Source: an uncultured bacterium (GTDB lineage Bacteria; Muiribacteriota; Ozemobacteria; Ozemobacterales; Ozemobacteraceae). From it: 64,000 nucleotides of DNA. The stretch spans positions 620,001-684,000 of the forward strand of contig CALEDQ010000008.1 in the NCBI GenBank assembly GCA_937949615.1, written 5' to 3'. Below, piece after piece: positions 35,101 through 43,175 of the stretch. The translations under genes were made by a program, and so were the position numbers. The number at the start of each line of letters is the position of its first letter. The first letter of the stretch is position 1. A model generated the notes under the pieces. That model made no database searches and was not told where the DNA came from. It saw only the letters and a program-made list of their open reading frames with translations.

Positions 35101-35925
35101 TCAGGCTAACAGAAGCCGCAGAATTCGTGCAACAGTATTTTTCATTACCCGACGATGAATGACGCAATCGAGCATGCCATGCTCGAGCAGAAACTTCGAA
35201 CGCTGAAAGCCTTCGGGCAGTTTCTGTCTGATCGTCTGCTCAATTACCCGCGGGCCGGCAAAGCCGATCAAGGCACCTGGTTCAGCGATGTTAACATCAC
35301 CGAGGCTGGCAAAACTCGCCGAAACGCCGCCGGTGGTCGGATCGGTCATAATCGAAACAAAAGGCACCGCCGCCTGATTCAGTCGCTTAACCGCAGCCGA
35401 AGTTTTGGCCATCTGCATCAGAGAAAAAATACCTTCCTGCATGCGGGCGCCACCGCTGGCAGAAACAATAATCACCGGCGATTTTTCCTGTGCACCCAAC
35501 TCAAGAATCTTCGTCAGTTTTTCGCCAACGACCGAACCCATACTGCCGCCCATAAAGTCGAAATTCATGACCCCGAGAAACACCTTGCGGCCTGACAAAG
35601 TCGCTCTGCCGGTGGCGACAGCTTCATTGACGTCAGTCTTTTTAATAGCTTCAACCATGCGCTCAGGGTAAGGCTTTGAATCGACAAAGTTCAAAGGATC
35701 GACCGACTTCATGTCGTGATCGATTTCGACAAAAGAATTGTCGTCAGTGAGCAGGGCAATGCGATCCCAGAGCGGCATGCGCAGATGATGATCGCACTTG
35801 CTGCAGAGATAAAGGTTCTTTGCCAGATCCTTGATCAAAAGAGTTTCGTTACAGGCCGGGCACTTTTTCCAGAGATCGGAGGGGGTGTCCCGTCTGGGAC
35901 GGGTAAGCTTGTCAAACCATCCCAT
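35101..35925 (-). CDS. accD: Acetyl-CoA carboxylase carboxyltransferase subunit beta
   Basis: The 274-residue AccD protein has the N-terminal zinc finger (CPACNETLLIKDLAKNLYLC begins with CPAC and continues with CSKC, about residues 18-40) and the carboxyltransferase core with GGSMGSVVGEK, SASGGARMQEG and TTGGVSASFASLGD. First gene of the operon. Start at 35925; the leader of about 40 bases carries GGCGGT near the ATG. Confidence 0.97.
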   Translation of the reverse strand: MGWFDKLTRPRRDTPSDLWKKCPACNETLLIKDLAKNLYLCSKCDHHLRMPLWDRIALLTDDNSFVEIDHDMKSVDPLNFVDSKPYPERMVEAIKKTDVNEAVATGRATLSGRKVFLGVMNFDFMGGSMGSVVGEKLTKILELGAQEKSPVIIVSASGGARMQEGIFSLMQMAKTSAAVKRLNQAAVPFVSIMTDPTTGGVSASFASLGDVNIAEPGALIGFAGPRVIEQTIRQKLPEGFQRSKFLLEHGMLDCVIHRRVMKNTVARILRLLLA

Positions 35926-35962
35926 GCGTTACCGCCAAATGTAAAGAATTGGAAATGTTTTC

Positions 35963-35989
35963 ATTAAATCTGGTTATACCAGATTTAAT
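35963..35989. promoter_or_regulatory. Perfect palindrome overlapping the accDA-rpoD promoter (candidate operator)
   Basis: The arms ATTAAATCTGG (35963-35973) and CCAGATTTAAT (35979-35989) are perfect inverted repeats around TTATA. The whole site covers the -10 and most of the spacer of the accD promoter, where a repressor would block polymerase. It lacks a T-run, so it is not a terminator. Confidence 0.7.
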
Positions 35990-36001
35990 ACCCAGTTTCA
36001 A
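35973..36001 (-). promoter_or_regulatory. Vegetative promoter of accD-accA-rpoD
   Basis: On the minus strand TTGAAA (36001-35996), 17 bases ending in TGG, TATAAC (35978-35973). The start would be near 35966, about 40 bases before the accD ATG. The -10 lies within the palindrome at 35963-35989. Confidence 0.7.
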
Positions 36002-36032
36002 GAAGAAACCTGCTGAAACGAGAGACTGCAAA

Positions 36033-36062
36033 AGAAAAACGCCTCTCCGCAAGGAGAGGCGC
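36033..36062 (-). terminator. Rho-independent terminator of the haem/FN3 lipoprotein gene
   Basis: Read on the minus strand, CGCCTCTCC, loop TTGC, GGAGAGGCG, then TTTTTCTTTT. A perfect 9-bp stem lying 37 bases after the stop of the gene at 36099-37133. Confidence 0.9.
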
Positions 36063-36098
36063 AATTGTCACAGAATTTCCGGCTGACCGGAACAAAAC

Positions 36099-37133
36099 TC
36101 AAAGAGCATCAGTGGTGAAAGTGTAAGCGGGAGTTCTCTCTTCGAGATTGGTTGAAAGCGGAGTTGCAAAGATGCGGACCTGATAGGTCGTGTTGGCAGT
36201 CAGAGAAAACAGTTTGTTGCTGTAACTGCTGTTGACGGTTCCGAGATCTTCTTCGTCGAGCGGGTTGGTTTCGCCATCTCTGAAAATATATACGATACAT
36301 TTTGCCGGCTCTTTGAGCGAAAAGTTGATGCTGGCTTTATAAGGGCCACCCTTGGTGATATCGATGCTGTTGAAAACCGTTGTTGCCGGAGTCGTTGGCG
36401 TTGTCGGAGTGTTGGTAGTAGTTGTGGGAGTCGTTACTGCTTCAAGAGTGGTGAATGAAAGCACGCCAAAGGTTGCGGTAGTGGTGCGGTTGCTGCTCTT
36501 GTCGGTGCAGATCAGCTCGAAAGTGTATCTGGTCGAAGCGAGCAAACCATTGATTTCGTATTTATGACTGGTCTTATAGGTAGTACTGACCGGGAATTCG
36601 AGCCGATCGCCACCAACTGTCTTGAGAACAAGTCGGCTGAGGCATTCTTCATCGCTCTTCCAGGTAATGGTTACCGAGGTTGAAAGCGGTGTGGCAACTA
36701 CACCACTGATAATCGGCGGAATGGTATCGCCAAAGCCGGGCAGACCGTTAGTGCCATGGCAGAGATAGCACTGCTTATCATCTGTGTAATTATGATCGGG
36801 ATTGCGGGTAGTGTCATTATGACAGCTCAGGCAGGAAGCCTGCTGCCAGCCCGGGTGCATGTTATCGAGCAGCGGCGCGTTGTCATGACCATTGACGCCA
36901 CTGCCACTGGTCGGAACCGTGACAATCGGAGTAGTGATCTGGCCGGGGTTTTGAACGACACCATCGGTAGGCAGTCCACCGCTGCCGTTCGTTGTCTGAT
37001 AGGCACCAAGCGGGTTAACATTTCCACCGGAATCTGAGGAACTCGATGAACAACCGGCTGTCAGCATGGTTACTGCCACGAGCAGAAACAGCATCAGCCA
37101 GGGGTGATCAGGCAGGCGACGGTAAGACTTCAT
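36099..37133 (-). CDS. Lipoprotein with two c-type haem motifs and two FN3-like domains
   Basis: This 344-residue lipoprotein (lipobox LTAGC, Cys about 28) is followed by a Ser/Gly-rich linker. Two CxxCH motifs, CLSCH and CYLCH, come at about 102-125, spaced like a small dihaem cytochrome. Two fibronectin-type-III-like domains follow, joined by a Thr/Pro linker (TTPTTTTNTPTTPTTPATT). The layout suggests an outer-membrane electron-transfer or adhesion protein. No other cytochrome gene is in the window. A GCCGATAA element upstream could be a flagellar-type promoter. Confidence 0.8.
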   Translation of the reverse strand: MKSYRRLPDHPWLMLFLLVAVTMLTAGCSSSSSDSGGNVNPLGAYQTTNGSGGLPTDGVVQNPGQITTPIVTVPTSGSGVNGHDNAPLLDNMHPGWQQASCLSCHNDTTRNPDHNYTDDKQCYLCHGTNGLPGFGDTIPPIISGVVATPLSTSVTITWKSDEECLSRLVLKTVGGDRLEFPVSTTYKTSHKYEINGLLASTRYTFELICTDKSSNRTTTATFGVLSFTTLEAVTTPTTTTNTPTTPTTPATTVFNSIDITKGGPYKASINFSLKEPAKCIVYIFRDGETNPLDEEDLGTVNSSYSNKLFSLTANTTYQVRIFATPLSTNLEERTPAYTFTTDAL

Positions 37134-37182
37134 AGTTGATCTGTGACCTCCAGACGCAATGTCTTATACTTATACCCTTGGT

Positions 37183-37210
37183 TTATCGGCAGAACGAATT
37201 GCAAAAATTA
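37183..37210 (-). promoter_or_regulatory. Possible sigma-28-type promoter of the haem/FN3 lipoprotein
   Basis: On the minus strand TAAT (37210-37207), 16 bases, GCCGATAA (37190-37183). The -10 octamer is the exact FliA consensus; the -35 has one mismatch. The spacing equals that of the candidate upstream of flgI. Confidence 0.3.
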
Positions 37211-37302
37211 AAAAAAAAAACTTCATGTTTTCATTCAAGAATTCCGGAAAGCTGCCGAAAGGGTTGAAGATTTTGTATCGTTATCTTATTCTCAGGGAAA
37301 AT

Positions 37303-37911
37303 ATGAAACTAATCAGCAACGCACTGGTATGGACAGCCACCTGGCTGATAACGGGTCTCTATACCCTGGCAATCTACCCTCTCTATGTCATCAGAAACCT
37401 GGGTTACCATCTTCGATCTCCCTCGGTTCTTCTGTATGCACTTCTCTTCTACGTTGTCGACCGGGTTACCAAACTGCTGGTTGTTAACAATTCACACCTG
37501 CTGCCGGTAAATGTCATCGATAATTTCTTCACTCTCACCTACGTAAAGAACCCCGGTGTCGCCTTTGGCTGGTTTCCCGACTGGCGCCTGCCGCCGATTC
37601 TGATGGCGATGACGATGATCATCATCATTGCCTATTACAGCCTAAAACTGCCGGAAGAAGAACGCATGACCCGCTGGGCTCTGGCATTGCTCGTCGGCGG
37701 GGCGATCGGCAATCTTTATGACCGCATCATCTATGGCTTTGTCGTCGACTTCTTTCTCTTTCACTTCGGTGGCTTTGATTTTCCGGTGTTCAACGTGGCC
37801 GACATCGCCATCGACCTTGGCGTGTTCATGCTGTTCGTCGACATCTTCTTTCTGAGCCCTGACGAAGACGAGGAAACCAGTTCAGAAGGCCTGACGCCCA
37901 CCGCGGCCTGA
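37303..37911 (+). CDS. lspA: Signal peptidase II (prolipoprotein peptidase) LspA, N-terminally extended
   Basis: The 202-residue integral membrane aspartic protease cuts lipoprotein signal peptides after lipidation. Family blocks are VDRVTKLLV, VKNPGVAFG, GGAIGNLYDR (catalytic Asp140) and FPVFNVADIAID (catalytic Asp167). The N terminus is about 40 residues longer than usual LspA and adds a hydrophobic segment (about 8-30). The ATG at 37303 has CAGGGAAA upstream; further in-frame ATGs at 37159 and 37225 exist, but the first would read through an 11-A tract at 37210-37220. The two lgt genes follow at once. Confidence 0.92.
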   Translation: MKLISNALVWTATWLITGLYTLAIYPLYVIRNLGYHLRSPSVLLYALLFYVVDRVTKLLVVNNSHLLPVNVIDNFFTLTYVKNPGVAFGWFPDWRLPPILMAMTMIIIIAYYSLKLPEEERMTRWALALLVGGAIGNLYDRIIYGFVVDFFLFHFGGFDFPVFNVADIAIDLGVFMLFVDIFFLSPDEDEETSSEGLTPTAA

Positions 37912-37919
37912 GCCACAAA

Positions 37920-38702
37920 ATGCATCCGATTCTTCTCTCGACGCCCTGGTTCAACATCTATACCTATGGTCTGCTGATCGCTGCCGGCTACACAGCCGGC
38001 ACTTTTATCATTCTGCGCGAAGCCGGCCGCGTCGGGCTCAACCGCGAAGCGATCTTCGACATGCTGATCATTCAGTTGATCGTCGGCATCATGGGCTCAC
38101 GCCTGCTGTTTCTGCTTGAGTACAACCCCGAGAAACTCACCTTTTCTGATTTTTTCGCTTTCGAGCAGGGCGGCCTGACCTTCTACGGCTCGGTCATCAG
38201 CAGCTTCATCTTCGACCTTCTCTACCTCAAGGCGCGAAAAATACCGTTCTGGCCGGTTATGGACTGCATCGGTTTCGGCCTGCCGCTCGGAATAATGCTG
38301 GCGCGGCTTGGCTGCTTTTTCAATGGCTGCTGCTACGGCACTGCCTGCAGCTATGCCTGGGGTTTTCATTTTGAAAACGCCGGCCCCGGGTTGCAACATC
38401 CGACGCAGCTGTATGAATCAGCCTCCGGGCTGGCAATCTTCATCATCTTACAGTATCTGCGCCGTTTCAGACGCAACCATGGCGAGATGTTTCTTGCCTG
38501 CATGGCTCTTTATGGCTTTTTCAGATTTTTTATCGAATTCTGGCGCGCCGAAAATCCGGCGGTGCTGTTTGGCCTCAAATTGTCGCAACTGCTCGGTATC
38601 GGCGCCATCGTTTTCTCTTTTGTCGCCTGGAAGCTCATCGACCGCAGCCGGCAATACAGACTCATGCCTGATCAGACATCCGTAGATCTGAAACAGAGTT
38701 GA
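37920..38702 (+). CDS. lgt: Prolipoprotein diacylglyceryl transferase-like protein, copy 1
   Basis: The 260-residue polytopic protein of the Lgt family (usual about 270-290) has the entry motif IYTYGLLIAAGY, GSRLLFLLEYNPE, the signature ARLGCFFNGCCYG and HPTQLYES. Lgt attaches diacylglycerol from phosphatidylglycerol to the lipobox Cys. Relative to E. coli, the signature Asn and Glu are both Cys here, and the conserved His of the FHGG block is Tyr (GGLTFYGSV). That Cys-type signature is common in some phyla. It lies 8 bases after lspA. Confidence 0.85.
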   Translation: MHPILLSTPWFNIYTYGLLIAAGYTAGTFIILREAGRVGLNREAIFDMLIIQLIVGIMGSRLLFLLEYNPEKLTFSDFFAFEQGGLTFYGSVISSFIFDLLYLKARKIPFWPVMDCIGFGLPLGIMLARLGCFFNGCCYGTACSYAWGFHFENAGPGLQHPTQLYESASGLAIFIILQYLRRFRRNHGEMFLACMALYGFFRFFIEFWRAENPAVLFGLKLSQLLGIGAIVFSFVAWKLIDRSRQYRLMPDQTSVDLKQS

Positions 38703-38708
38703 TTTCCG

Positions 38709-39497
38709 ATGCAGCTGCTCGCCGATCTTCAACTGCCGGTCTACACCTATGGCATTCTCATGCTGATCGCCTTTCTGGCGGGCACCTGGCTCTTTTCGGC
38801 CAACTGTCGGGCAATCGGCGTAAAAAGCCCCGATCTTGTCGATTTTATGCTGATCATATCGCTGACCGGCCTGGCAGGTGCCAGAATCATGTATATCGTG
38901 CTGTTTCCGCAGCAGTTCAATACTTTTCGTGACCTGATCGCCCTGCACGAAGGTGGCCTGGTGTTTCATGGCGGGCTGTTTGCCGCAGCCACCGGTCTGT
39001 TTGTCTATTTTCGACAAAAATCGCTGCCCTGGCGTTCACTCTTCGATGCAATCACGCCATCTCTGGCTTTCGGACACGCCCTCGGCCGCTTTGGCTGCCT
39101 GATCAACGGTTGCTGTTATGGCCTTAGAACCGACCTTATCAGCATTTATCATCTCGCCGGCGACCCGCCAGGCTGCTACCGACACCCGACGCAGGCCTAT
39201 GAGAGTGGTTTTCTTCTGCTGCTGGCATTTCTCACCTCACTGATTCTGCGCCGTAGACCAGCTATGGCAAGAGCACGACCGGGCGTCTTAACCGGAGTGT
39301 ATATTTTTGTTTATTCAGCATGGCGATTTCTACTGGAATTTATTCGTGATGACGACCGCGGCGGCTTTTTCACCCCCATGCTTCTTTCACCCGGGCAGCT
39401 CGCCTCAATCTTTCTTATGACATTGGCAGGTCTTATGGTAATATACTGCTATAAATATCCAGCTGATACCGGAGACAAAGCAGATGAGCAAAATTGA
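38709..39497 (+). CDS. lgt: Prolipoprotein diacylglyceryl transferase-like protein, copy 2
   Basis: The 262-residue Lgt-family protein lies directly behind copy 1 and is clearly its paralogue: VYTYGILMLIAFLAG, GARIMYIVLF, GGLVFHGGLFAA, the signature GRFGCLINGCCYG and HPTQAYESG. Unlike copy 1, it keeps the FHGG histidine. Substrates may be divided between the copies, or one may serve another lipidation. It overlaps the pseudouridine synthase gene by 14 bases. Confidence 0.85.
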   Translation: MQLLADLQLPVYTYGILMLIAFLAGTWLFSANCRAIGVKSPDLVDFMLIISLTGLAGARIMYIVLFPQQFNTFRDLIALHEGGLVFHGGLFAAATGLFVYFRQKSLPWRSLFDAITPSLAFGHALGRFGCLINGCCYGLRTDLISIYHLAGDPPGCYRHPTQAYESGFLLLLAFLTSLILRRRPAMARARPGVLTGVYIFVYSAWRFLLEFIRDDDRGGFFTPMLLSPGQLASIFLMTLAGLMVIYCYKYPADTGDKADEQN

Positions 39498-40419
39498 AAC
39501 CTGGGCTGTTGAACCCGAATATGCCGGGTTACGTATAGATCTGGCAATAAACAGAAAGTTCGGCCAGATTTCGCGAACCCTCGCCCAGGAAATGCTTAAA
39601 ACCGGCGAGATAAAAGTGGGCAGCCAGCTGGTTAAGCCGGGCCTCAAAGTTAAAGGCGGCGAACAGGTCGAAATCACCTTTCGCCCTGAAGAGGTCGAAC
39701 CCGAAATCAAGGCCACCGCGCTTGATTTTCCGATTCTTTTCGAAGACCGCTACCTGATCGCCATCAACAAGCCTGCCGGACTCGTAGTTCACCCCGGTGC
39801 CGGCAAAGAAAAAACCACCGTTGTCTCGGCTCTGCTCGGGCACACGAAGCTCAGCCCGATTGGCGCACCAACCCGCCCGGGAGTTGTGCATCGTCTCGAC
39901 AAAGACACCAGTGGCGTCATGATTCTCGCCAAAACCCGCGACGTGCACCGCAAACTGGCCGAAGCCTTTGCCGGGCATGATCTCGAAAAAGAGTATCTTG
40001 CAATCATTCAGGGCCATATCGTCAACCGCAAGGGGCGCATCGAAGTGGCAATCGAACGCGACAAGATTCATCGCAAACGCATGAAGGCCACCTCTGCCGA
40101 TAAGGGCCGTATGGCCATCAGCAATTTTGAGGTTATTGAATACCTCAAGGGCGCAACCCTGGTTAAGGTAAAAATTCTGACCGGCCGCACGCACCAGATT
40201 CGCGTGCATATGGCCTTTACCGGGCACCCGCTGCTTGGCGACGTCACCTACGGCGGCAAACGCCTCGAAAGAAAAGCCGAACATTTTCTGCACAGTCACC
40301 GCCTCACCCTCAAGCACCCGGTAACCGGCAAACCTCTTGAATTCATCGCTCCGATGCCCGACAGATTTGCCAGCATACTCGCGCAGCTGCGCCAGGAAGC
40401 GCCGGCAGATTCCAACTGA
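39484..40419 (+). CDS. RluA/RluD-family pseudouridine synthase
   Basis: The 311-residue protein has an S4 RNA-binding domain (about 15-75) and a RluA catalytic domain with HRLDKDTSGVMILAKT (catalytic Asp) and TGRTHQIRVHMAFTGHPLLGD. It isomerises uridines in 23S rRNA; RluD is the nearest type by length and domain order. ATG at 39484 overlaps lgt copy 2, with GGAG upstream. Confidence 0.92.
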   Translation: MSKIETWAVEPEYAGLRIDLAINRKFGQISRTLAQEMLKTGEIKVGSQLVKPGLKVKGGEQVEITFRPEEVEPEIKATALDFPILFEDRYLIAINKPAGLVVHPGAGKEKTTVVSALLGHTKLSPIGAPTRPGVVHRLDKDTSGVMILAKTRDVHRKLAEAFAGHDLEKEYLAIIQGHIVNRKGRIEVAIERDKIHRKRMKATSADKGRMAISNFEVIEYLKGATLVKVKILTGRTHQIRVHMAFTGHPLLGDVTYGGKRLERKAEHFLHSHRLTLKHPVTGKPLEFIAPMPDRFASILAQLRQEAPADSN

Positions 40420-40477
40420 TTTAAAACGGCAGTTATGCCGATGAAATATTAACCTTAGCACGACAGGAAGATTTTTG

Positions 40478-40846
40478 ATGTCTGAGAACCTTCTTTGCAG
40501 CGATATTCGCGGTATACGCCAGGGTAATATCGCCCTCTATGCCATCGTTTTTCTGCTGGTCGGCATTGTCATGTCGATTTTTATCTTTTTTCCGCAATTT
40601 CTCAATATGCAGTCGGGTATTTACGGCATTTCGTGCCGTGAAATCAGACAAAAAATTCAGGTCGCCATCGAAGATCACGATGCCAACAATACCCGCAGCA
40701 TCGTCGAACGCGGCAAGCGTGTCGATCTCGACACCCTCAAGGAAAAGGGTTTTCTCAACGAAATCAGACTTTGCCCCGAGAAGGGCGAGTATAAATTTGA
40801 TGAACGCGGCAGAGTGATCTGCACTTTTCATAAAAGCGGAGAGTAA
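40478..40846 (+). CDS. Small membrane protein with a pilin-like C-terminal motif
   Basis: This 122-residue protein has one transmembrane helix (about 17-40) and a short soluble part ending LCPEKGEYKFDERGRVICTFH. The Cys-Pro / Gly-x-Tyr / Gly / Cys-x-x-His tail matches the end of the pilin at 21680-22045. However, the N terminus has no G-F-x-x-x-E prepilin site, so it is not a normal prepilin. ATG at 40478 with AGGAAG upstream. It is two bases from the HAMP gene. Confidence 0.7.
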   Translation: MSENLLCSDIRGIRQGNIALYAIVFLLVGIVMSIFIFFPQFLNMQSGIYGISCREIRQKIQVAIEDHDANNTRSIVERGKRVDLDTLKEKGFLNEIRLCPEKGEYKFDERGRVICTFHKSGE

Positions 40847-40848
40847 AC

Positions 40849-41493
40849 ATGAACAAGCATCGAAGACGTACGTATCTGATCAAAACAGGTCTTCAGCTGA
40901 GATACATGGGCATCATTATCTCAACCATGCTGCTGGTGGCCTTTGGTGTCGGCTGGATAATTTACCACACTTCATGGAGCCGCATTGCCAACACCCCCGA
41001 CCTGACCCTCGACAAGCTTTCAGACATCTTCGACTCGGTCAACACTATTCTGATGCGCTGGATCATCGTCTTCATACTTGCTATCGCCATATTGTCGATA
41101 TTTGTCTCACACAAGATTGCGGGGCCGGTCTATCGACTTGAAGAGACGGCAAAATTCATAGCTTCCGGCGATCTGACCCAACAGATCCAGCTGCGTCATG
41201 GTGACGAACTTCAGGATCTGCAGGAAGCGTTCAACCTCATGTCTGAATCCCTGCGCAAAATGGTGGCCAAAGACCGCGAAGTAATCGATAAGCTGGTGCT
41301 GACCGGCGGCCGACTGCGCGAAAAGATCGACCAGAAAAAGCTTAACCCTGAATCAATCGAAGAAATCACCCGCGAACTGCATGTGGTCATCGAAGAACTT
41401 CGACTGGTAACGAGTGGTTTCAAGATCGAAGATGGCCAGAGCGAAGAAACCGGTGGCGCCAGCCCAGAAAAAGACAGTCAGAACACCGCCTGA
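40849..41493 (+). CDS. HAMP-domain membrane protein without an output domain
   Basis: The 214-residue protein has two transmembrane helices (about 18-38 and 67-88) around a short periplasmic loop, and a HAMP domain (about 88-140: I-A-G-P-V-Y-R-L-E-E, G-D-L-T-Q-Q-I-Q-L-R, D-E-L-Q-D-L-Q-E-A-F-N). A helical tail follows with no kinase, cyclase or methyl-accepting domain. Such proteins may act as a signalling subunit beside another output protein. Ends before a hairpin at 41519-41552. Confidence 0.82.
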   Translation: MNKHRRRTYLIKTGLQLRYMGIIISTMLLVAFGVGWIIYHTSWSRIANTPDLTLDKLSDIFDSVNTILMRWIIVFILAIAILSIFVSHKIAGPVYRLEETAKFIASGDLTQQIQLRHGDELQDLQEAFNLMSESLRKMVAKDREVIDKLVLTGGRLREKIDQKKLNPESIEEITRELHVVIEELRLVTSGFKIEDGQSEETGGASPEKDSQNTA

Positions 41494-41518
41494 TAAAGCT
41501 TCCTGCGTAAAACTGTTT

Positions 41519-41552
41519 AAAGAGATTGTATCTTCTGATACAATCTCTTTTA
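41519..41552 (+). terminator. AT-rich terminator hairpin (or operator) between the HAMP and dehydrogenase genes
   Basis: AAAGAGATTGTATC (41519-41532) and GATACAATCTCTTT (41537-41550) form a perfect 14-bp stem with a TTCT loop, followed by TATATTT. It is probably a terminator. A -35-like TTGTAT and -10-like TTATAT in the same stretch make an operator for the next gene an alternative. Confidence 0.6.
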
Positions 41553-41581
41553 TATTTACAGACAGTTGTAAGGAGAAGGAA

Positions 41582-43156
41582 ATGATTCATCACCCGATTC
41601 TGGTCAATGGCGAATGGCGCGAAGCCAGCTTTCCTGTCTCATCTTTCCGGGCAATCAACCCGGTTACCGCCAGAACTTTGCCCGACAGCTTTCCGGTTTC
41701 AAGCTTTCTCGATCTCGATGAAATGCTGCAGGCCGAAGAAAACTCGCGAGCCGCCATTGAAGCGATAACTTTCGAACAGCGCTCCGAATTCCTGACAACT
41801 CTGGCAGCAAAGCTGCGGCAGAATTCAGAGGAGCTCTGCCAGACCGCCAGTGCCGAAACCGGTTTGCCCAACTCTTTCCTGCTCGACCACGAAATAACGC
41901 AGATGCAGCAGCAACTGCTCGACGCCGCAAGATTCTGTCTTGACCGCAGCTGGTGTAATATAACCATCGATTCCAGAAATAATATCCGGTCGATGCGAGC
42001 CGCCCTCACCGGCCCCGTGGTTATTTTCGGGCCCGCATGCAACCCATTCAGTCTCAACTCATGCGGTGGCAACGATTTTGCCTGCGCCATTGCCGCCGGT
42101 AATTCGGTAATTGCCAAAAGCAACCCGGTATACCCGCTCACCAGCCTCAAACTGGCGCAACTGATACACGAAGCTGCCAACGCCCTGAGCTTTCCTGGCG
42201 CTTTTTTTCAGTTTTTCTTTCACACTACCGCCGATCTGGGCTATCGTCTCGTTTCGCACCCGATGCTCGGAGCGCTTGCATTTACCGGCAGTCGCAAAGC
42301 CGGAATGTCACTCAAGGAAAGCGCCGACCATTCGGGGAATCAGGCATTTATCAACATGACCGGCATGAACCCGGTCGTCATTCTGCCTGGCGCAGTAGCA
42401 GGGCAAAAAACCGAAGTTGCAAGAAAGCTCATTGACGCGGTTCTTCTGAATGAAGGGCAGACATGTACCCGCCCCGGCCTGGTATTTATCGTCGAGAACA
42501 AGGAATCATCAGGCCTGATCAGGTCGATCGTTGACGAATTCAATGCCGGCACCTGCAGACCGCTGCTTTCCGACCTGGTTGCACACGCTGCCGATTCGCA
42601 GGTAGCTTCCTTTCTGAGACTTGGAGCCCGCAAACTGACACGAAAAGAGTTCTATCAGCCGAACCCGTTCGTTTACCCCTATACAGTTCTGCACCTCGAT
42701 CTTAAAACCTGGCTGAAACAGGCCGCCCAGTTCCAGGAAGAGGTATTCGGGCCGGTAATAATGTTTGTAACTCTCGAGAACGATGCGCAGTTCACTGAGG
42801 CGCTCAAACCGCTCGACGCCTGCAATAGTCTCAGTATCTTCGCCGGCAGCTCAGAATCTGACGACAACATTCTTAAAACCGTTGCAGCACTTCTCAGGCG
42901 CAAATCCGCCAGGTTGCTTTTTGACCGTCTGCCCGCCCAGAGGGTTGCAAGTCAGGCGCTCGTGGCCGGCGGCGGGTTTCCGGCATCCAACCACCCTGAA
43001 TGCACATTCAGCGGTATGCCCGCAGCAATCACAAGATTTACCCGCATGCAGTGCCATGATGGTTTTAAACAGACCCATCTGCCAGACGATCTGAGAAACG
43101 ACAACGCCAGCCCCGGAATATTGAAGCTCGTCGACGGCAAATACATTTCACAATAA
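41582..43156 (+). CDS. Aldehyde dehydrogenase, ketoglutarate-semialdehyde dehydrogenase-like
   Basis: The 524-residue NAD(P)-dependent ALDH superfamily enzyme is close in pattern to alpha-ketoglutaric-semialdehyde dehydrogenases: V-N-G-E-W-R, G-P-V-V-I-F-G-P-A-C-N-P-F, A-A-G-N-S-V-I-A-K-S-N-P, AFTGSRKAG and NEGQTCTRPGL with the nucleophile Cys295. The general-base Glu of the E-L-G-S-x-N-P motif is replaced by Asn258 (NMTGMNP). The usual nearby asparagine that binds the aldehyde oxygen lies in the GPACNPF stretch and is kept. ATG at 41582 has AAGGAG seven bases upstream. The substrate is not clear. Confidence 0.85.
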   Translation: MIHHPILVNGEWREASFPVSSFRAINPVTARTLPDSFPVSSFLDLDEMLQAEENSRAAIEAITFEQRSEFLTTLAAKLRQNSEELCQTASAETGLPNSFLLDHEITQMQQQLLDAARFCLDRSWCNITIDSRNNIRSMRAALTGPVVIFGPACNPFSLNSCGGNDFACAIAAGNSVIAKSNPVYPLTSLKLAQLIHEAANALSFPGAFFQFFFHTTADLGYRLVSHPMLGALAFTGSRKAGMSLKESADHSGNQAFINMTGMNPVVILPGAVAGQKTEVARKLIDAVLLNEGQTCTRPGLVFIVENKESSGLIRSIVDEFNAGTCRPLLSDLVAHAADSQVASFLRLGARKLTRKEFYQPNPFVYPYTVLHLDLKTWLKQAAQFQEEVFGPVIMFVTLENDAQFTEALKPLDACNSLSIFAGSSESDDNILKTVAALLRRKSARLLFDRLPAQRVASQALVAGGGFPASNHPECTFSGMPAAITRFTRMQCHDGFKQTHLPDDLRNDNASPGILKLVDGKYISQ

Positions 43157-43175
43157 AACTTCAAGGAGTCACACC

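Noticed and set aside
37159..37302. LspA starting at 37159 with a 48-residue extension
   Set aside because: It would read through an 11-A tract and has no ribosome site, while 37303 has one.
39529..40461. Long open frame on the minus strand opposite the pseudouridine synthase
   Set aside because: It is a shadow of a well-supported RluD-like gene, shows no family motif and has no promoter or ribosome site. Similar long minus-strand frames opposite flgH (203-565), the amidase (19822-20340) and the LspA/Lgt region are rejected likewise.
41519..41552. A riboswitch in front of the aldehyde dehydrogenase
   Set aside because: The only structure is a simple perfect hairpin with a T-rich end; there is no room for an aptamer.
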